From assembly GCA_963580455.1 (NCBI GenBank), contig OY756962.1, forward strand, positions 26,921,001 to 26,985,000: DNA of 64,000 nucleotides. The letters are read 5' to 3'. Within the stretch, counting starts at the first letter, position 1, and every line of letters begins with the position of its first letter. Position numbers and translations under genes: made by a program. This DNA is from Euonymus europaeus (lineage: Eukaryota; Streptophyta; Magnoliopsida; Celastrales; Celastraceae). The notes under the pieces were generated by a model that had not been told where the DNA came from, searched no databases, and saw nothing but the letters and a program-made list of their open reading frames with translations. Below, in pieces: positions 11,415 to 24,731 of the stretch.

Positions 11415-12624
11415 TCGTTTCACCTAGTTAGCCGCGAAATGGGGTTTCTTTACGTAAACGGTTTTATGAATATCCGTTGACTCCGAGTTCTGAATTCGGT
11501 GATTTGTAGCTTGATTTCACAATACTTTACGAGCTCTACAATCCTGGCATTTCGGATTTTGATTTCAGAACTCGTGGCTAGTAGGTCTCGTTTCACCTAG
11601 TTGGCCGCGAAATGTGGTTTCTTTACGTAAACGGTTTTATGAATATCCGTTGATTCCGAGTTCTGAATTCGACGATTTTTCGCTTGATTTCACACTACTT
11701 TTCGAGCTCTACAATCCTGGCGTTTCGGATTTTGATTTCAGAACTCGTGGCTAGTAGGTCTCGTTTCACCTAGTTAGCCGCGAAATATGGTTTCTTTACG
11801 TAAACGGTTTTATGAATATCCGTTGACTCCGAGTTCTGAATTCGGTGATTTTTAGCTTGATTTCACACTACTTTTCGAGCTCTACAATCATGGCATTTCG
11901 GATTTTGATTTCAGAACTCGTGGCTAGTAGGTCTCGTTTCACCTAGTTAGCCGCGAAATGGGGTTTCTTAACGTAAACGGTTTTATGAATATCCGTTGAC
12001 TCCGAGTTCTGAATTCGGTGATTTTTAGCTTGATTTCACACTACTTTACGAGCTCTACAATCCTGGAATTTCGGATTTTGATTTCAGAACTCGTGGCTAG
12101 TAGTTCTCGTTTCACCTAGTTGGCCGCGAAATATGGTTTCTTTACGTAAACGGTTTTATGAATATCCGTTGACTCAGAGTTCTGAATTCGGTTGTTTTTC
12201 GCTTGATTTCACACTTCTTTTCGAGCTCTACAATCCTGGCGTTTCGGATTTTGATTTCAGAACTCGTGGCTAGTAGGTCTCGTTTCACCTAGTTAGCCGC
12301 GAAATGTGGTTTCTTTACGTAAACGGTTTTATGAATATCCGTTGACTCCGAGTTCTGAATTCGGTGATTTTTAGCTTGATTTCACACTACTTTTCGAGCT
12401 CTACTATCCTGTTGTTTCGGATTTTGATTTCAGAACTCGTGGCTAGTAGGTCTCGTTTCACCTAGTTAGCAGCGAAATGTGGTTTCTTTACGTAAACGGT
12501 TTTATGAATATCCGTTGACTCAGAGTTCTGAATTCGGTGATTTTTAGCTTGATTTTACACTACTTTTCGAGCTCTACAATCCTGGCATTTCGGATTTTGA
12601 TTTCAGAACTCGTGGCTAGTAGGT

Positions 12625-12796
12625 CTCGTTTCACCTAGTTAGCCGCGAAATGTGGTTTCTTTACGTAAACGGTTTTATGAATATCCGTTGACTCCGAGTT
12701 CTGAATTCGGTGATTTTTCGCTTGATTTCAAACTACTTTTCCGGCTCTACAATCCTGGTTTTCGGATTTTGATTTCATAACTCGTGGCTAGTAGGT
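12625..12796 (+). repeat. 172-bp 'W' variant monomer
   Basis: W haplotype with GAATTCGGTG. The next unit has the rare CACCGAGTTAGCCGCGAAG and TGGGG marks, a pairing repeated after the W copies at 17468, 23868, 36843 and 42204. Confidence 0.9.
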
Positions 12797-13142
12797 CTCG
12801 TTTCACCGAGTTAGCCGCGAAGTGGGGTTTCTTTACGTAAACGGTTTTATGAATATCCGTTGACTCTGAGTTCTGAAATCGGTGATTTTTAGCTTGATTT
12901 CTCACTTCTTTTCGAGCTCTACAATCCTGGCATTTCGGATTTTGATTTCAGAACTCGTGGCTAGTATGTCTCGTTTCACCTAGTTAGCCGCGAAATGTGG
13001 TTTCTTTACGTAAACGGTTTTATGAATATCCCTTGACTCCGAGTTCTGAATTCGGTGATTTTTACCTTGATTTCACACTACTTTTCGAGATCTACAATCC
13101 TAGCATTTCGTATTTTGATTTCAGAACTCATGGCTAGTAGGT

Positions 13143-14699
13143 CTCGTTTCACCTAGTTAGCCGCGAAATGTGGTTTCTTTACGTAAACGGTTTTATGAAT
13201 ATCCGTTGACTCCGAGTTCTGAATTCGGTGATTTTTAGCTTGATTTCACAATACTTTACGAGCTCTACAATCGTGGCACTTCGGATTTTGATTTCAGAAC
13301 TCGTGACTAGTAGGTCTCGTTTCAGCTAGTTAGCCGCGAAATATGGTTTCTTTACGTAAACGGTTTTATGAATATCCGTTGACTCAGAGTTCTGAATTCG
13401 GTTGTTTTTCACTTGATTTCACTCTACTTTTCGAGCTCTACAATCCTGGAGTTTCGGATTTTGATTTCAGAACTCGTGGCTAGTAGGTCTCGTTTCACCT
13501 AGTTAGCCGCGAAATGTGGTTTCTTTACGTAAACGGTTTTATGAATATCCGTTGACTCCGAGTTCTGAATTCGGCGATTTTTAGCTTGATTTCACACTAC
13601 TTTTCGAGCTCTACAATCCTGGCATTTCGGATTTTGATTTCAGATCTCGTGACTAGTAGGTCTCGTTTCAGCTAGTTAGCCGCGAAATATGGTTTCTTTA
13701 CGTAAACGGTTTTATGAATATCCGTTGACTCCGAGTTCTGAATTCGGTGATTTTTAGCTTGATTTCACAATACTTTACGAGCTCTACAATCGTGGCACTT
13801 CGGATTTTGATTTCAGAACTCGTGACTAGTAGGTCTCGTTTCAGCTAGTTAGCCGCGAAATATGGTTTCTTTACGTAAACGGTTTTATGAATATCCGTTG
13901 ACTCAGAGTTCTGAATTCGGTTGTTTTTCACTTGATTTCACTCTACTTTTCGAGCTCTACAATCCTGGAGTTTCGGATTTTGATTTCAGAACTCGTGGCT
14001 AGTAGGTCTCGTTTCACCTAGTTAGCCGCGAAATGTGGTTTCTTTACGTAAACGGTTTTATGAATATCCGTTGACTCCGAGTTCTGAATTCGGTGATTTT
14101 TAGCTTGATTTCACAATACTTTACGAGCTCTACAATCGTGGCACTTCGGATTTTGATTTCAGAACTCGTGACTAGTAGGTCTCGTTTCAGCTAGTTAGCC
14201 GCGAAATATGGTTTCTTTACGTAAACGGTTTTATGAATATCCGTTGACTCAGAGTTCTGAATTCGGTTGTTTTTCACTTGATTTCACTCTACTTTTCGAG
14301 CTCTACAATCCTGGCGTTTCGGATTTTGATTTCAGAACTCGTGGCTAGTAGGTCTCGTTTCACCTAGTTTGCCGCGAAATGTGGTTTCTTTACGTAAACG
14401 GTTTTATGAATATCCGTTGACTCCGAGTTCTGAATTCGGTTGTTTTTCACTTGATTTCACTCTACTTTTCGAGCTCTACAATCCTGGAGTTTCGGATTTT
14501 GATTTCAGAACTCGTGGCTAGTAGGTCTCGTTTCACCTAGTTTGCCGCGAAATGTGGTTTCTTTACGTAAACGGTTTTATGAATATCCGTTGACTCCGAG
14601 TTCTGAATTCGGTTGTTTTTCACTTGATTTCACTCTACTTTTCGAGCTCTACAATCCTGGCGTTTCGGATTTTGATTTCAGAACTCGTGGCTAGTAGGT
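13143..14699 (+). repeat. Short-period segment of alternating Q- and R-type monomers
   Basis: Nine monomers in which CGTGGCACTTCGG units (13273, 13792, 14138) alternate with TTGTTTTTCAC units at 2- and 3-monomer spacing. The last two units (14354, 14527) are successive R-like copies with CTAGTTTGCC. CTCAGCTAG-like GTTTCAGCTAG replaces GTTTCACCTAG in the unit after each GTGGCAC unit. Confidence 0.75.
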
Positions 14700-16083
14700 C
14701 TCGTTTCACCTAGTTAGCCGCGAAATGGGGTTTCTTTACGTAAACGGTTTTATGAATATCCGTTGACTCCGAGTTCTGAATTCGGTGATTTTTAGCTTGA
14801 TTTCACAATACTTTACGAGCTCTACAATCCTGGCACTTCGGATTTTGATTTCAGAACTCATGACTAGTAGGTCTCGTTTCACCTAGTTAGCCGCGAAATA
14901 TGGTTTCTTTACGTAAACGGTTTTATGAATATCCGTTGACTCAGAGTTCTGAATTCGGTTGTTTTTCACTTGATTTAACTCTACTTTTCGAGCTCTACAA
15001 TCCTGGCGTTTCGGATTTTGATTTCAGAACTCGTGGCTAGTAGGTCTCGTTTCACCTAGTTAGCCGCGAAATGTGGTTTCTTTACGTAAACGGTTTTATG
15101 AATATCCGTTGACTCCGAGTTCTGAATTCGGTGATTTTTAGCTTGATTTCACACTACTTTTCGAGCTCTTCAATCACGGCGTTTTGGATTTTGATTTCAG
15201 AACTCGTGGCTAGTAGGTCTCGTTTCACCTAGTTAGCAGCGAAATGGGGTTTCTTTACGTAAACGGTTTTATGAATATCCGTTGACTCCGAGTTCTGAAT
15301 TCGGTGATTTGTAGCTTGATTTCACACTACTTTACGAGCTCTACAATCCTGGTATTTCGGATTTTGATTTCAGAACTCGTGTCTAGTATGTCTCGTTTCA
15401 CCTAGTTAGCCGCGAAATATGGTTTCCTTACGTAAACGGTTTTATGAATATCCGTTGACTCAGAGTTCTGAATTCGTTTGTTTTTCGCTTGATTTCACAC
15501 TACTTTTCGAGCTCTACAATCCTGGCGTTTTGGATTTTGATTTCAGAACTCGTGGCTAGTAAGTCTCGTTTCACCTAGTTAGCCGCGAAATGTGGTTTCT
15601 TTACGTAAACGGTTTTATGAATATCCGTTCACTCCGAGTTCTGAATTCGGTGATTTTTAGCTTGATTTCACACTACTTTTCGAGCTCTACAATCCTGTTG
15701 TTTCGGATTTCGATTTCAGAACTCGTGGCTAGTAGGTCTCGTTTCACCTAGTTAGCCGCGAAATATGGTTTCTTTACGTAAACGGTTTTATGAATATCCG
15801 TTGACTCAGAGTTCTGAATTCGGTGATTTTTAGCTTGATTTCACACTACTTTTCGAGCTCTACAATCCTGGCATTTCGGATTTTGATTTCAGAACTCGTG
15901 GCTAGTAGGTCTCGTTTCACCTAGTTAGCCGCGAAATATGGTTTCTTTACGTAAACGGTTTTATGAATATCCGTTGATTCCGAGTTCTGAATTCGGTGAT
16001 TTTTAGCTTGATTTCACACTACTTTTCGAGCTCTACAATCCTGGTGTTTCGGATTTTGATTTCAGAAATCGTGGCTAGTAGGT

Positions 16084-16255
16084 CTCGTTTCACCTAGTTA
16101 GCCGCGAAATGTGGTTTCTTTAAGTAAACGGTTTTATGAATATCTGTTGACTCCGAGTTCTGAATTCGGTGATTTTTAGCTTGATTTCACACTACTTTCG
16201 AGCTCTTCAATCATGGCGTTTCAGATTTTGGTTTCAGAACTCGTGGCTAGTAGGT
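16084..16255 (+). repeat. 172-bp monomer with short TACTTTCGAG
   Basis: Same haplotype as at 11242, 28 monomers downstream (offset 4842 bp). It has a private TTTCAGATTTTGG. Confidence 0.9.
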
Positions 16256-16947
16256 CTCGTTTCACCTAGTTAGCCGCGAAATGGGGTTTCTTTACGTAAA
16301 CGGTTTTATGAATATCCGTTGACTCCGAGTTCTGAATTCGGTGATTTGTAGCTTGATTTCACAATACTTTACGAGCTCTACAATCCTGGCATTTCGGATT
16401 TTGATTTCAGAACTCGTGGCTAGTAGGTCTCGTTTCACCTAGTTGGCCGCGAAATGTGGTTTCTTTACGTAAACGGTTTTATGAATATCCGTTGATTCCG
16501 AGTTCTGAATTCGACGATTTTTCGCTTGATTTCACACTACTTTTCGAGCTCTACAATCCTGGCGTTTCGGATTTTGATTTCAGAACTCGTGGCTAGTAGG
16601 TCTCGTTTCACCTAGTTAGCCGCGAAATGTGGTTTCTTTACGTAAACGGTTTTATGAATATCCGTTGACTCCGAGTTCTGAATTCGGTGATTTTTAGCTT
16701 GATTTCACACTACTTTTCGAGCTCTACAATCATGGCGTTTCGGATTTTGATTTCAGAACTCGTGGCTAGTAGGTCTCGTTTCACCTAGTTAGCCGCGAAA
16801 TGGGGTTTCTTAACGTAAACGGTTTTATGAATATCCGTTGACTCCGAGTTCTGAATTCGGTGATTTTTAGCTTGATTTCACACTACTTTACGAGCTCTAC
16901 AATCCTGGAATTTCGGATTTTGATTTCAGAACTCGTGGCTAGTAGTT

Positions 16948-17121
16948 CTCGTTTCACCTAGTTGGCCGCGAAATATGGTTTCTTTACGTAAACGGTTTTA
17001 TGAATATCCGTTGACTCAGAGTTCTGAATTCGGTTGTTTTTCGCTTGATTTCACACTTCTTTTCGAGCTCTACAATCCTGGCGTTTCGGATTTTTAATTT
17101 CAGAACTCGTGGCTAGTAGGT
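16948..17121 (+). repeat. 174-bp monomer with one-base insertion
   Basis: GGATTTTTAATTTCAG at about 17089-17103 replaces GGATTTTGATTTCAG: one extra T plus a G to A change. Its super-repeat counterpart near 36.4 kb lacks both, so the change is newer than that duplication. Confidence 0.85.
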
Positions 17122-17467
17122 CTCGTTTCACCTAGTTAGCCGCGAAATGTGGTTTCTTTACGTAAACGGTTTTATGAATATCCGTTGACTCCGAGTTCTG
17201 AATTCGGTGATTTTTAGCTTGATTTCACACTACTTTTCGAGCTCTACTATCCTGTTGTTTCGGATTTTGATTTCAGAACTCGTGGCTAGTAGGTCTCGTT
17301 TCACCTAGTTAGCAGCGAAATGTGGTTTCTTTACGTAAACGGTTTTATGAATATCCGTTGACTCAGAGTTCTGAATTCGGTGATTTTTAGCTTGATTTTA
17401 CACTACTTTTCGAGCTCTACAATCCTGGCATTTCGGATTTTGATTTCAGAACTCGTGGCTAGTAGGT

Positions 17468-17639
17468 CTCGTTTCACCTAGTTAGCCGCGAAATGTGGTT
17501 TCTTTACGTAAACGGTTTTATGAATATCCGTTGACTCCGAGTTCTGAATTCGGTGATTTTTCGCTTGATTTCAAACTACTTTTCCGGCTCTACAATCCTG
17601 GTTTTCGGATTTTGATTTCATAACTCGTGGCTAGTAGGT
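17468..17639 (+). repeat. 172-bp 'W' variant monomer
   Basis: Counterpart of the copy at 12625 in the 28-monomer duplication and of the copy at 36843 in the super-repeat. It is followed by the GCGAAGTGGGG unit. Confidence 0.9.
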
Positions 17640-18504
17640 CTCGTTTCACCGAGTTAGCCGCGAAGTGGGGTTTCTTTACGTAAACGGTTTTATGAATATC
17701 CGTTGACTCAGAGTTCTGAATTCGGTGATTTTTAGCTTGATTTTACACTACTTTTCGAGCTCTACAATCCTGGCATTTCGGATTTTGATTTCAGAACTCG
17801 TGGCTAGTAGGTCTCGTTTCACCTAGTTAGCCGCGAAATGTGGTTTCTTTACGTAAACGGCTTTATGAATATCCGTTGACTCAGAGTTCTGAATTCGGTG
17901 ATTTTTAGCTTGATTTTACACTACTTTTCGAGCTCTACAATCCTGGCATTTCGGATTTTGATTTCAGAACTCGTGGCTAGTAGGTCTCGTTTCACCTAGT
18001 TAGCCGCGAAATGTGGTTTCTTTACGTAAATGGTTTAATGAATATCCGTTGACTCTGAGTTCTGAAATCGGTGATTTTTAGCTTGATTTCTCACTTCTTT
18101 TCGAGCTCTACAATCCTGGCATTTCGGATTTTGATTTCAGAACTCGTGGCTAGTATGTCTCGTTTCACCTAGTTAGCCGCGAAATGTGGTTTCTTTACGT
18201 AAACGGTTTTATGAATATCCCTTGACTCCGAGTTCTGAATTCGGTGATTTTTACCTTGATTTCACACTACTTTTCGAGATCTACAATCCTAGCATTTCGT
18301 ATTTTGATTTCAGAACTCATGGCTAGTAGGTCTCGTTTCACCTAGTTAGCCGCGAAATGTGGTTTCTTTACGTAAACGGTTTTATGAATATCCGTTGACT
18401 CCGAGTTCTGAATTCGGTGATTTTTAGCTTGATTTCACAATACTTTACGAGCTCTACAATCGTGGCACTTCGGATTTTGATTTCAGAACTCGTGACTAGT
18501 AGGT

Positions 18505-19542
18505 CTCGTTTCAGCTAGTTAGCCGCGAAATATGGTTTCTTTACGTAAACGGTTTTATGAATATCCGTTGACTCAGAGTTCTGAATTCGGTTGTTTTTCA
18601 CTTGATTTCACTCTACTTTTCGAGCTCTACAATCCTGGAGTTTCGGATTTTGATTTCAGAACTCGTGGCTAGTAGGTCTCGTTTCACCTAGTTAGCCGCG
18701 AAATGTGGTTTCTTTACGTAAACGGTTTTATGAATATCCTTTGACTCCGAGTTCTGAAATCGGTGATTTTTAGCTTTTTTTCACACTACTTTTCGAGCTC
18801 TACAATCCTGGGATTTCGCATTTTGATTTCAGAACTCGTGGCTAGTAGGTATCATTTCACCTAGTTAGCCGCGAAATGTGGTTTCTTTACGTAAACGGTT
18901 TTATGAATATCCCTTGACTCCGAGTTCTGAATTCGGTGATTTTTAGCTTGATTTCACACTACTTTACGAGCTCTACAATCGTGGCACTTCGGATTTTGAT
19001 TTCAGAACTCGTGACTAGTAGGTCTCGTTTCAGCTAGTTAGCCGCGAAATATGGTTTCTTTACGTAAACGGTTTTATGAATATCCGTTGACTCAGAGTTC
19101 TGAATTCGGTTGTTTTTCACTTGATTTCACTCTACTTTTCGAGCTCTACAATCCTGGAGTTTCGGATTTTGATTTCAGAACTCGTGGCTAGTAGGTCTCG
19201 TTTCACCTAGTTAGCCGCGAAATGTGGTTTCTTTACGTAAACGGTTTTATGAATATCCGTTGACTCCGAGTTCTGAAATCGGTGATTTTTAGCTTTTTTT
19301 CACACTACTTTTCGAGCTCTACAATCCTGGGATTTCGCATTTTGATTTCAGAACTCGTGGCTAGTAGGTATCATTTCACCTAGTTAGCCGCGAAATGTGG
19401 TTTCTTTACGTAAACGGTTTTATGAATATCCCTTGACTCCGAGTTCTGAATTCGGTGATTTTTAGCTTGATTTCACACTACTTTTCGAGCTCTACAATCC
19501 TAGCATTTCGTATTTTGATTTCAGAACTCATGGATAGTAGGT
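18505..19542 (+). repeat. 3-monomer (519-bp) tandem duplication, copy 1 only
   Basis: CTGGGATTTCGCA recurs at 18809 and 19328 and CGTGGCAC at 18462 and 18981, both 519 bp apart. The first block ends in a unit that starts with ATCCCTTG and finishes as a CGTGGCAC unit, a hybrid of two types. The matching region of copy 2 (about 37.9-38.6 kb) has the block once. Confidence 0.85.
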
Positions 19543-20753
19543 CTCGTTTCACCTAGTTAGCCGCGAAATGTGGTTTCTTTACGTAAACGGTTTTATGAAT
19601 ATCCGTTGACTCCGAGTTCTGAATTCGGTGATTTTTAGCTTGATTTCACAATACTTTACGAGCTCTACAATCCTGGCACTTCGGATTTTGATTTCAGAAC
19701 TCATGACTAGTAGGTCTCGTTTCACCTAGTTAGCCGCGAAATGTGGTTTCTTTACGTAAACGGTTTTATGAATATCCGTTGACTCAGAGTTCTGAATTCG
19801 GTGATTTTTAGCTTGATTTTACACTACTTTTCGAGCTCTACAATCCTGGCATTTCGGATTTTGATTTCAGAACTCGTGGCTAGTAGGTCTCGTTTCACCT
19901 AGTTAGCCGCGAAATGTGGTTTCTTTACGTAAACGGTTTTATGAATATCCGTTGACTCAGAGTTCTGCATTCGGTGATTTTTAGCTTGATTTTACACTAC
20001 TTTTCGAGCTCTACAATCCTGGCATTTCGGATTTTGATTTCAGAACTCGTGGCTAGTAGGTCTCGTTTCACCTAGTTAGCCGCGAAATGTGGTTTCTTTA
20101 CGTAAACGGTTTTATGAATATCCGTTGACTCTGAGTTCTGAAATCGGTGATTTTTAGCTTGATTTCTCACTTCTTTTCGAGCTCTACAATCCTGGAATTT
20201 CGGATTTTGATTTCAGAACTCGTGGCTAGTATGTCTCGTTTCACCTAGTTAGCCGCGAAATGTGGTTTCTTTACGTAAACGGTTTTATGAATATCCCTTG
20301 ACTCCGAGTTCTGAATTCGGTGATTTTTACCTTGATTTCACACTACTTTTCGAGATCTACAATCCTAGCATTTCGTATTTTGATTTCAGAACTCATGGCT
20401 AGTAGGTCTCGTTTCACCTAGTTAGCCGCGAAATGTGGTTTCTTTACGTAAACGGTTTTATGAATATCCGTTGACTCCGAGTTCTGAATTCGGTGATTTT
20501 TAGCTTGATTTCACAATACTTTACGAGCTCTACAATCGTGGCACTTCGGATTTTGATTTCAGAACTCGTGACTAGTAGGTCTCGTTTCAGCTAGTTAGCC
20601 GCGAAATATGGTTTCTTTACGTAAACGGTTTTATGAATATCCGTTGACTCAGAGTTCTGAATTCGGTTGTTTTTCACTTGATTTCACTCTACTTTTCGAG
20701 CTCTACAATCCTGGAGTTTCGGATTTTGATTTCAGAACTCGTGGCTAGTAGGT

Positions 20754-20927
20754 CTCGTTTCACCTAGTTAGCCGCGAAATGTGGTTTCTTTACGTAAACG
20801 GTTTTATGAATATCCGTTGACTCCGAGTTCTGAAATTCGGTGATTTTTAGCTTTTTTTCACACTACTTTTCGAGCTCTACAATCCTGGGATTTCGCATTT
20901 TGATTTCAGAACTCGTGGCTAGTAGGT
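20754..20927 (+). repeat. 174-bp monomer with one-base insertion
   Basis: GAAATTCGG at about 20832 looks like the GAAATCGG and GAATTCGG alleles merged, giving one extra base. The counterpart near 39.7 kb has plain GAAATCGG. Confidence 0.85.
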
Positions 20928-22484
20928 ATCATTTCACCTAGTTAGCCGCGAAATGTGGTTTCTTTACGTAAACGGTTTTATGAATATCCCTTGACTCCGA
21001 GTTCTGAATTCGGTGATTTTTAGCTTGATTTCACACTACTTTTCGAGCTCTACAATCCTAGCATTTCGTATTTTGATTTCAGAACTCATGGATAGTAGGT
21101 CTCGTTTCACCTAGTTAGCCGCGAAATGGGGTTTCTTTACGTAAACGGTTTTATGAATATCCGTTGACTCCGAGTTCTGAATTCGGTGATTTTTAGCTTG
21201 ATTTCACAATACTTTACGAGCTCTACAATCCTGGCACTTCGGATTTTGATTTCAGAACTCATGACTAGTAGGTCTCGTTTCACCTAGTTAGCCGCGAAAT
21301 ATGGTTTCTTTACGTAAACGGTTTTATGAATATCCGTTGACTCAGAGTTCTGAATTCGGTTGTTTTTCACTTGATTTCACTCTACTTTTCGAGCTCTACA
21401 ATCCTGGCGTTTCGGATTTTGATTTCAGAACTCGTGGCTAGTAGGTCTCGTTTCACCTAGTTAGCCGCGAAATGTGGTTTCTTTACGTAAACGGTTTTAT
21501 GAATATCTGTTGACTCCGAGTTCTGAATTCGGTGATTTTTAGCTTGATTTCACACTACTTTTTGAGCTCTTCAATCACGGCATTTCGGATTTTGATTTCA
21601 GAACTCGTGGCTAGTAGGTCTCGTTTCACCTAGTTAGCAGCGAAATGGGGTTTCTTTACGTAAACGGTTTTATGAATATCCGTTGACTCCGAGTTCTGAA
21701 TTCGGTGATTTGTAGCTTGATTTCACACTACTTTACGAGCTCTACAATCCTGGTATTTCGGATTTTGATTTCAGAACTCGTGTCTAGTATGTCTCGTTTC
21801 ACCTAGTTAGCCGCGAAATATGGTTTCCTTACGTAAACGGTTTTATGAATATCCGTTGACTCAGAGTTCTGAATTCGTTTGTTTTTCGCTTGATTTCACA
21901 CTACTTTTCGAGCTCTACAATCCTGGCGTTTTGGATTTTGATTTCAGAACTCGTGGCTAGTAGGTCTCGTTTCGCCTAGTTAGCCGCGAAATGTGGTTTC
22001 TTTACGTAAACGGTTTTACGAATATCCGTTCACCCCGAGTTCTGAATTCGGTGATTTTTAGCTTGATTTCACACTACTTTTCGAGCTCTACAATCCTGTT
22101 GTTTCGGATTTCGATTTCAGAACTCGTGGCTAGTAGGTCTCGTTTCACCTAGTTAGCCGCGAAATATGGTTTTTTTACGTAAACGGTTTTATGAATATCC
22201 GTTGACTCAGAGTTCTGAATTCGGTGATTTTTAGCTTGATTTCACACTACTTTTCGAGCTCTACAATCCTGGCATTTCGGATTTTGATTTCAGAACTCGT
22301 GGCTAGTAGGTCTCGTTTCACCTAGTTAGCCGCGAAATATGGTTTCTTTACGTAAACGGTTTTATGAATATCCGTTGATTCCGAGTTCTGAATTCGGTGA
22401 TTTTTAGCTTGATTTCACACTACTTTTCGAGCTCTACAATCCTGGTGTTTCGGATTTTGATTTCAGAAATCGTGGCTAGTAGGT

Positions 22485-22656
22485 CTCGTTTCACCTAGTT
22501 AGCCGCGAAATGTGGTTTCTTTAAGTAAACGGTTTTATGAATATCTGTTGACTCCGAGTTCTGAATTCGGTGATTTTTAGCTTGATTTCACACTACTTTC
22601 GAGCTCTTCAATCATGGCGTTTCGGATTTTGGTTTCAGAACTCGTGGCTAGTAGGT
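22485..22656 (+). repeat. 172-bp monomer with short TACTTTCGAG
   Basis: Same haplotype, exactly 37 monomers (6401 bp) after the copy at 16084. Confidence 0.9.
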
Positions 22657-23867
22657 CTCGTTTCACCTAGTTAGCCGCGAAATGGGGTTTCTTTACGTAA
22701 ACGGTTTTATGAATATCCGTTGACTCCGAGTTCTGAATTCGGTGATTTGTAGCTTGATTTCACAATACTTTACGAGCTCTACAATCCTGGCATTTCGGAT
22801 TTTGATTTCAGAACTCGTGGCTAGTAGGTCTCGTTTCACCTAGTTGGCCGCGAAATGTGGTTTCTTTACGTAAACGGTTTTATGAATATCCGTTGATTCC
22901 GAGTTCTGAATTCGACGATTTTTCGCTTGATTTCACACTACTTTTCGAGCTCTACAATCCTGGCGTTTCGGATTTTGATTTCAGAACTCGTGGCTAGTAG
23001 GTCTCGTTTCACCTAGTTAGCCGCGAAATGTGGTTTCTTTACGTAAACGGTTTTATGAATATCCGTTGACTCCGAGTTCTGAATTCGGTGATTTTTAGCT
23101 TGATTTCACACTACTTTTCGAGATCTACAATCATGGCATTTCGGATTTTGATTTCAGAACTCGTGGCTAGTAGGTCTCGTTTCACCTAGTTAGCCCCGAA
23201 ATGGGGTTTCTTAACGTAAACGGTTTTATGAATATCCGTTGACTCCGAGTTCTGAATTCGGTGATTTTTAGCTTGATTTCACACTACTTTACGAGCTCTA
23301 CAATCCTGGAATTTCGGATTTTGATTTCAGAACTCGTGGCTAGTAGTTCTCGTTTCACCTAGTTAGCCGCGAAATATGGTTTCTTAACGTAAACGGTTTT
23401 ATGAATATCCGTTGACTCAGAGTTCTGAATTCGGTTGTTTTTTGCTTGATTTCACACTTCTTTTCGAGCTCTACAATCCTGGCGTTTCGGATTTTGATTT
23501 CAGAACTCGTGGCTAGTAGGTCTCGTTTCACCTAGTTAGCCGCGAAATGTGGTTTCTTTACGTAAACGGTTTTATGAATATCCGTTGACTCCGAGTTCTG
23601 AATTCGGTGATTTTTAGCTTGATTTCACACTACTTTTCGAGCTCTACTATCCTGTTGTTTCGGATTTTGATTTCAGAACTCGTGGCTAGTAGGTCTCGTT
23701 TCACCTAGTTAGCAGCGAAATGTGGTTTCTTTACGTAAACGGTTTTATGAATATCCGTTGACTCAGAGTTCTGAATTCGGTGATTTTTAGCTTGATTTTA
23801 CACTACTTTTCGAGCTCTACAATCCTGGCATTTCGGATTTTGATTTCAGAACTCGTGGCTAGTAGGT

Positions 23868-24039
23868 CTCGTTTCACCTAGTTAGCCGCGAAATGTGGTT
23901 TCTTTACGTAAACGGTTTTATGAATATCCGTTGACTCCGAGTTCTGAATTCGATGATTTTTCCCTTGATTTCAAACTACTTTTCCGGCTCTACAATTCTG
24001 GTTTTCGGATTTTGATTTCATAACTCGTGGCTAGTAGGT
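23868..24039 (+). repeat. 172-bp 'W' variant monomer
   Basis: W haplotype with the private mark TTTTTCCCTTG, shared only with the copy at 42204. This supports descent of the two by the 19-kb duplication. Confidence 0.9.
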
Positions 24040-24731
24040 CTCGTTTCACCGAGTTAGCCGCGAAGTGGGGTTTCTTTACGTAAACGGTTTTATGAATATC
24101 CGTTGACTCTGAGTTCTGAAATCGGTGATTTTTAGCTTGATTTCTCACTTCTTTTCGAGCTCTACAATCCTGGCATTTCGGATTTTGATTTCAGAACTCG
24201 TGGCTAGTATGTCTCGTTTCACCTAGTTAGCCGCGAAATGTGGTTTCTTTACGTAAACGGTTTTATGAATATCCCTTGACTCCGAGTTCTGAATTCGGTG
24301 ATTTTTACCTTGATTTCACACTACTTTTCGAGATCTACAATCCTAGCATTTCGTATTTTGATTTCAGAACTCATGGCTAGTAGGTCTCGTTTCACCTAGT
24401 TAGCCGCGAAATGTGGTTTCTTTACGTAAACGGTTTTATGAATATCCGTTGACTCCGAGTTCTGAATTCGGTGATTTTTAGCTTGATTTCACAATACTTT
24501 ACGAGCTCTACAATCGTGGCACTTCGGATTTTGATTTCAGAACTCGTGACTAGTAGGTCTCGTTTCAGCTAGTTAGCCGCGAAATATGGTTTCTTTACGT
24601 AAACGGTTTTATGAATATCCGTTGACTCAGAGTTCTGAATTCGGTTGTTTTTCACTTGATTTCACTCTACTTTTCGAGCTCTACAATCCTGGAGTTTCGG
24701 ATTTTGATTTCAGAACTCGTGGCTAGTAGGT

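Larger units (their letters stand above)
9928..13549 (+). repeat. Segmental duplication of about 21 monomers, upstream copy
   Basis: Matches 14770-18737 unit by unit at an offset of 4842 bp (28 monomers minus 2 bp). Examples: GGCACTTCGG 9988 and 14830; CACGGCG 10333 and 15175; TACTTTCGAG 11351 and 16193; TAGTTCTCG 12101 and 16943. After the W unit the offset becomes 30 monomers because the downstream copy has two extra units around 17.7-18.0 kb. Confidence 0.85.
14770..18737 (+). repeat. Segmental duplication, downstream copy (about 23 monomers)
   Basis: Downstream partner of 9928-13549. It contains two additional CTCAGAG units with GATTTTACAC after the GCGAAGTGGGG unit. Much of it (about 14.72-17.7 kb) is repeated a third time at 21.12-24.1 kb, at an offset of exactly 37 monomers (6401 bp), and a fourth time within super-repeat copy 2 (about 39.96-42.4 kb). 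Confidence 0.85.
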
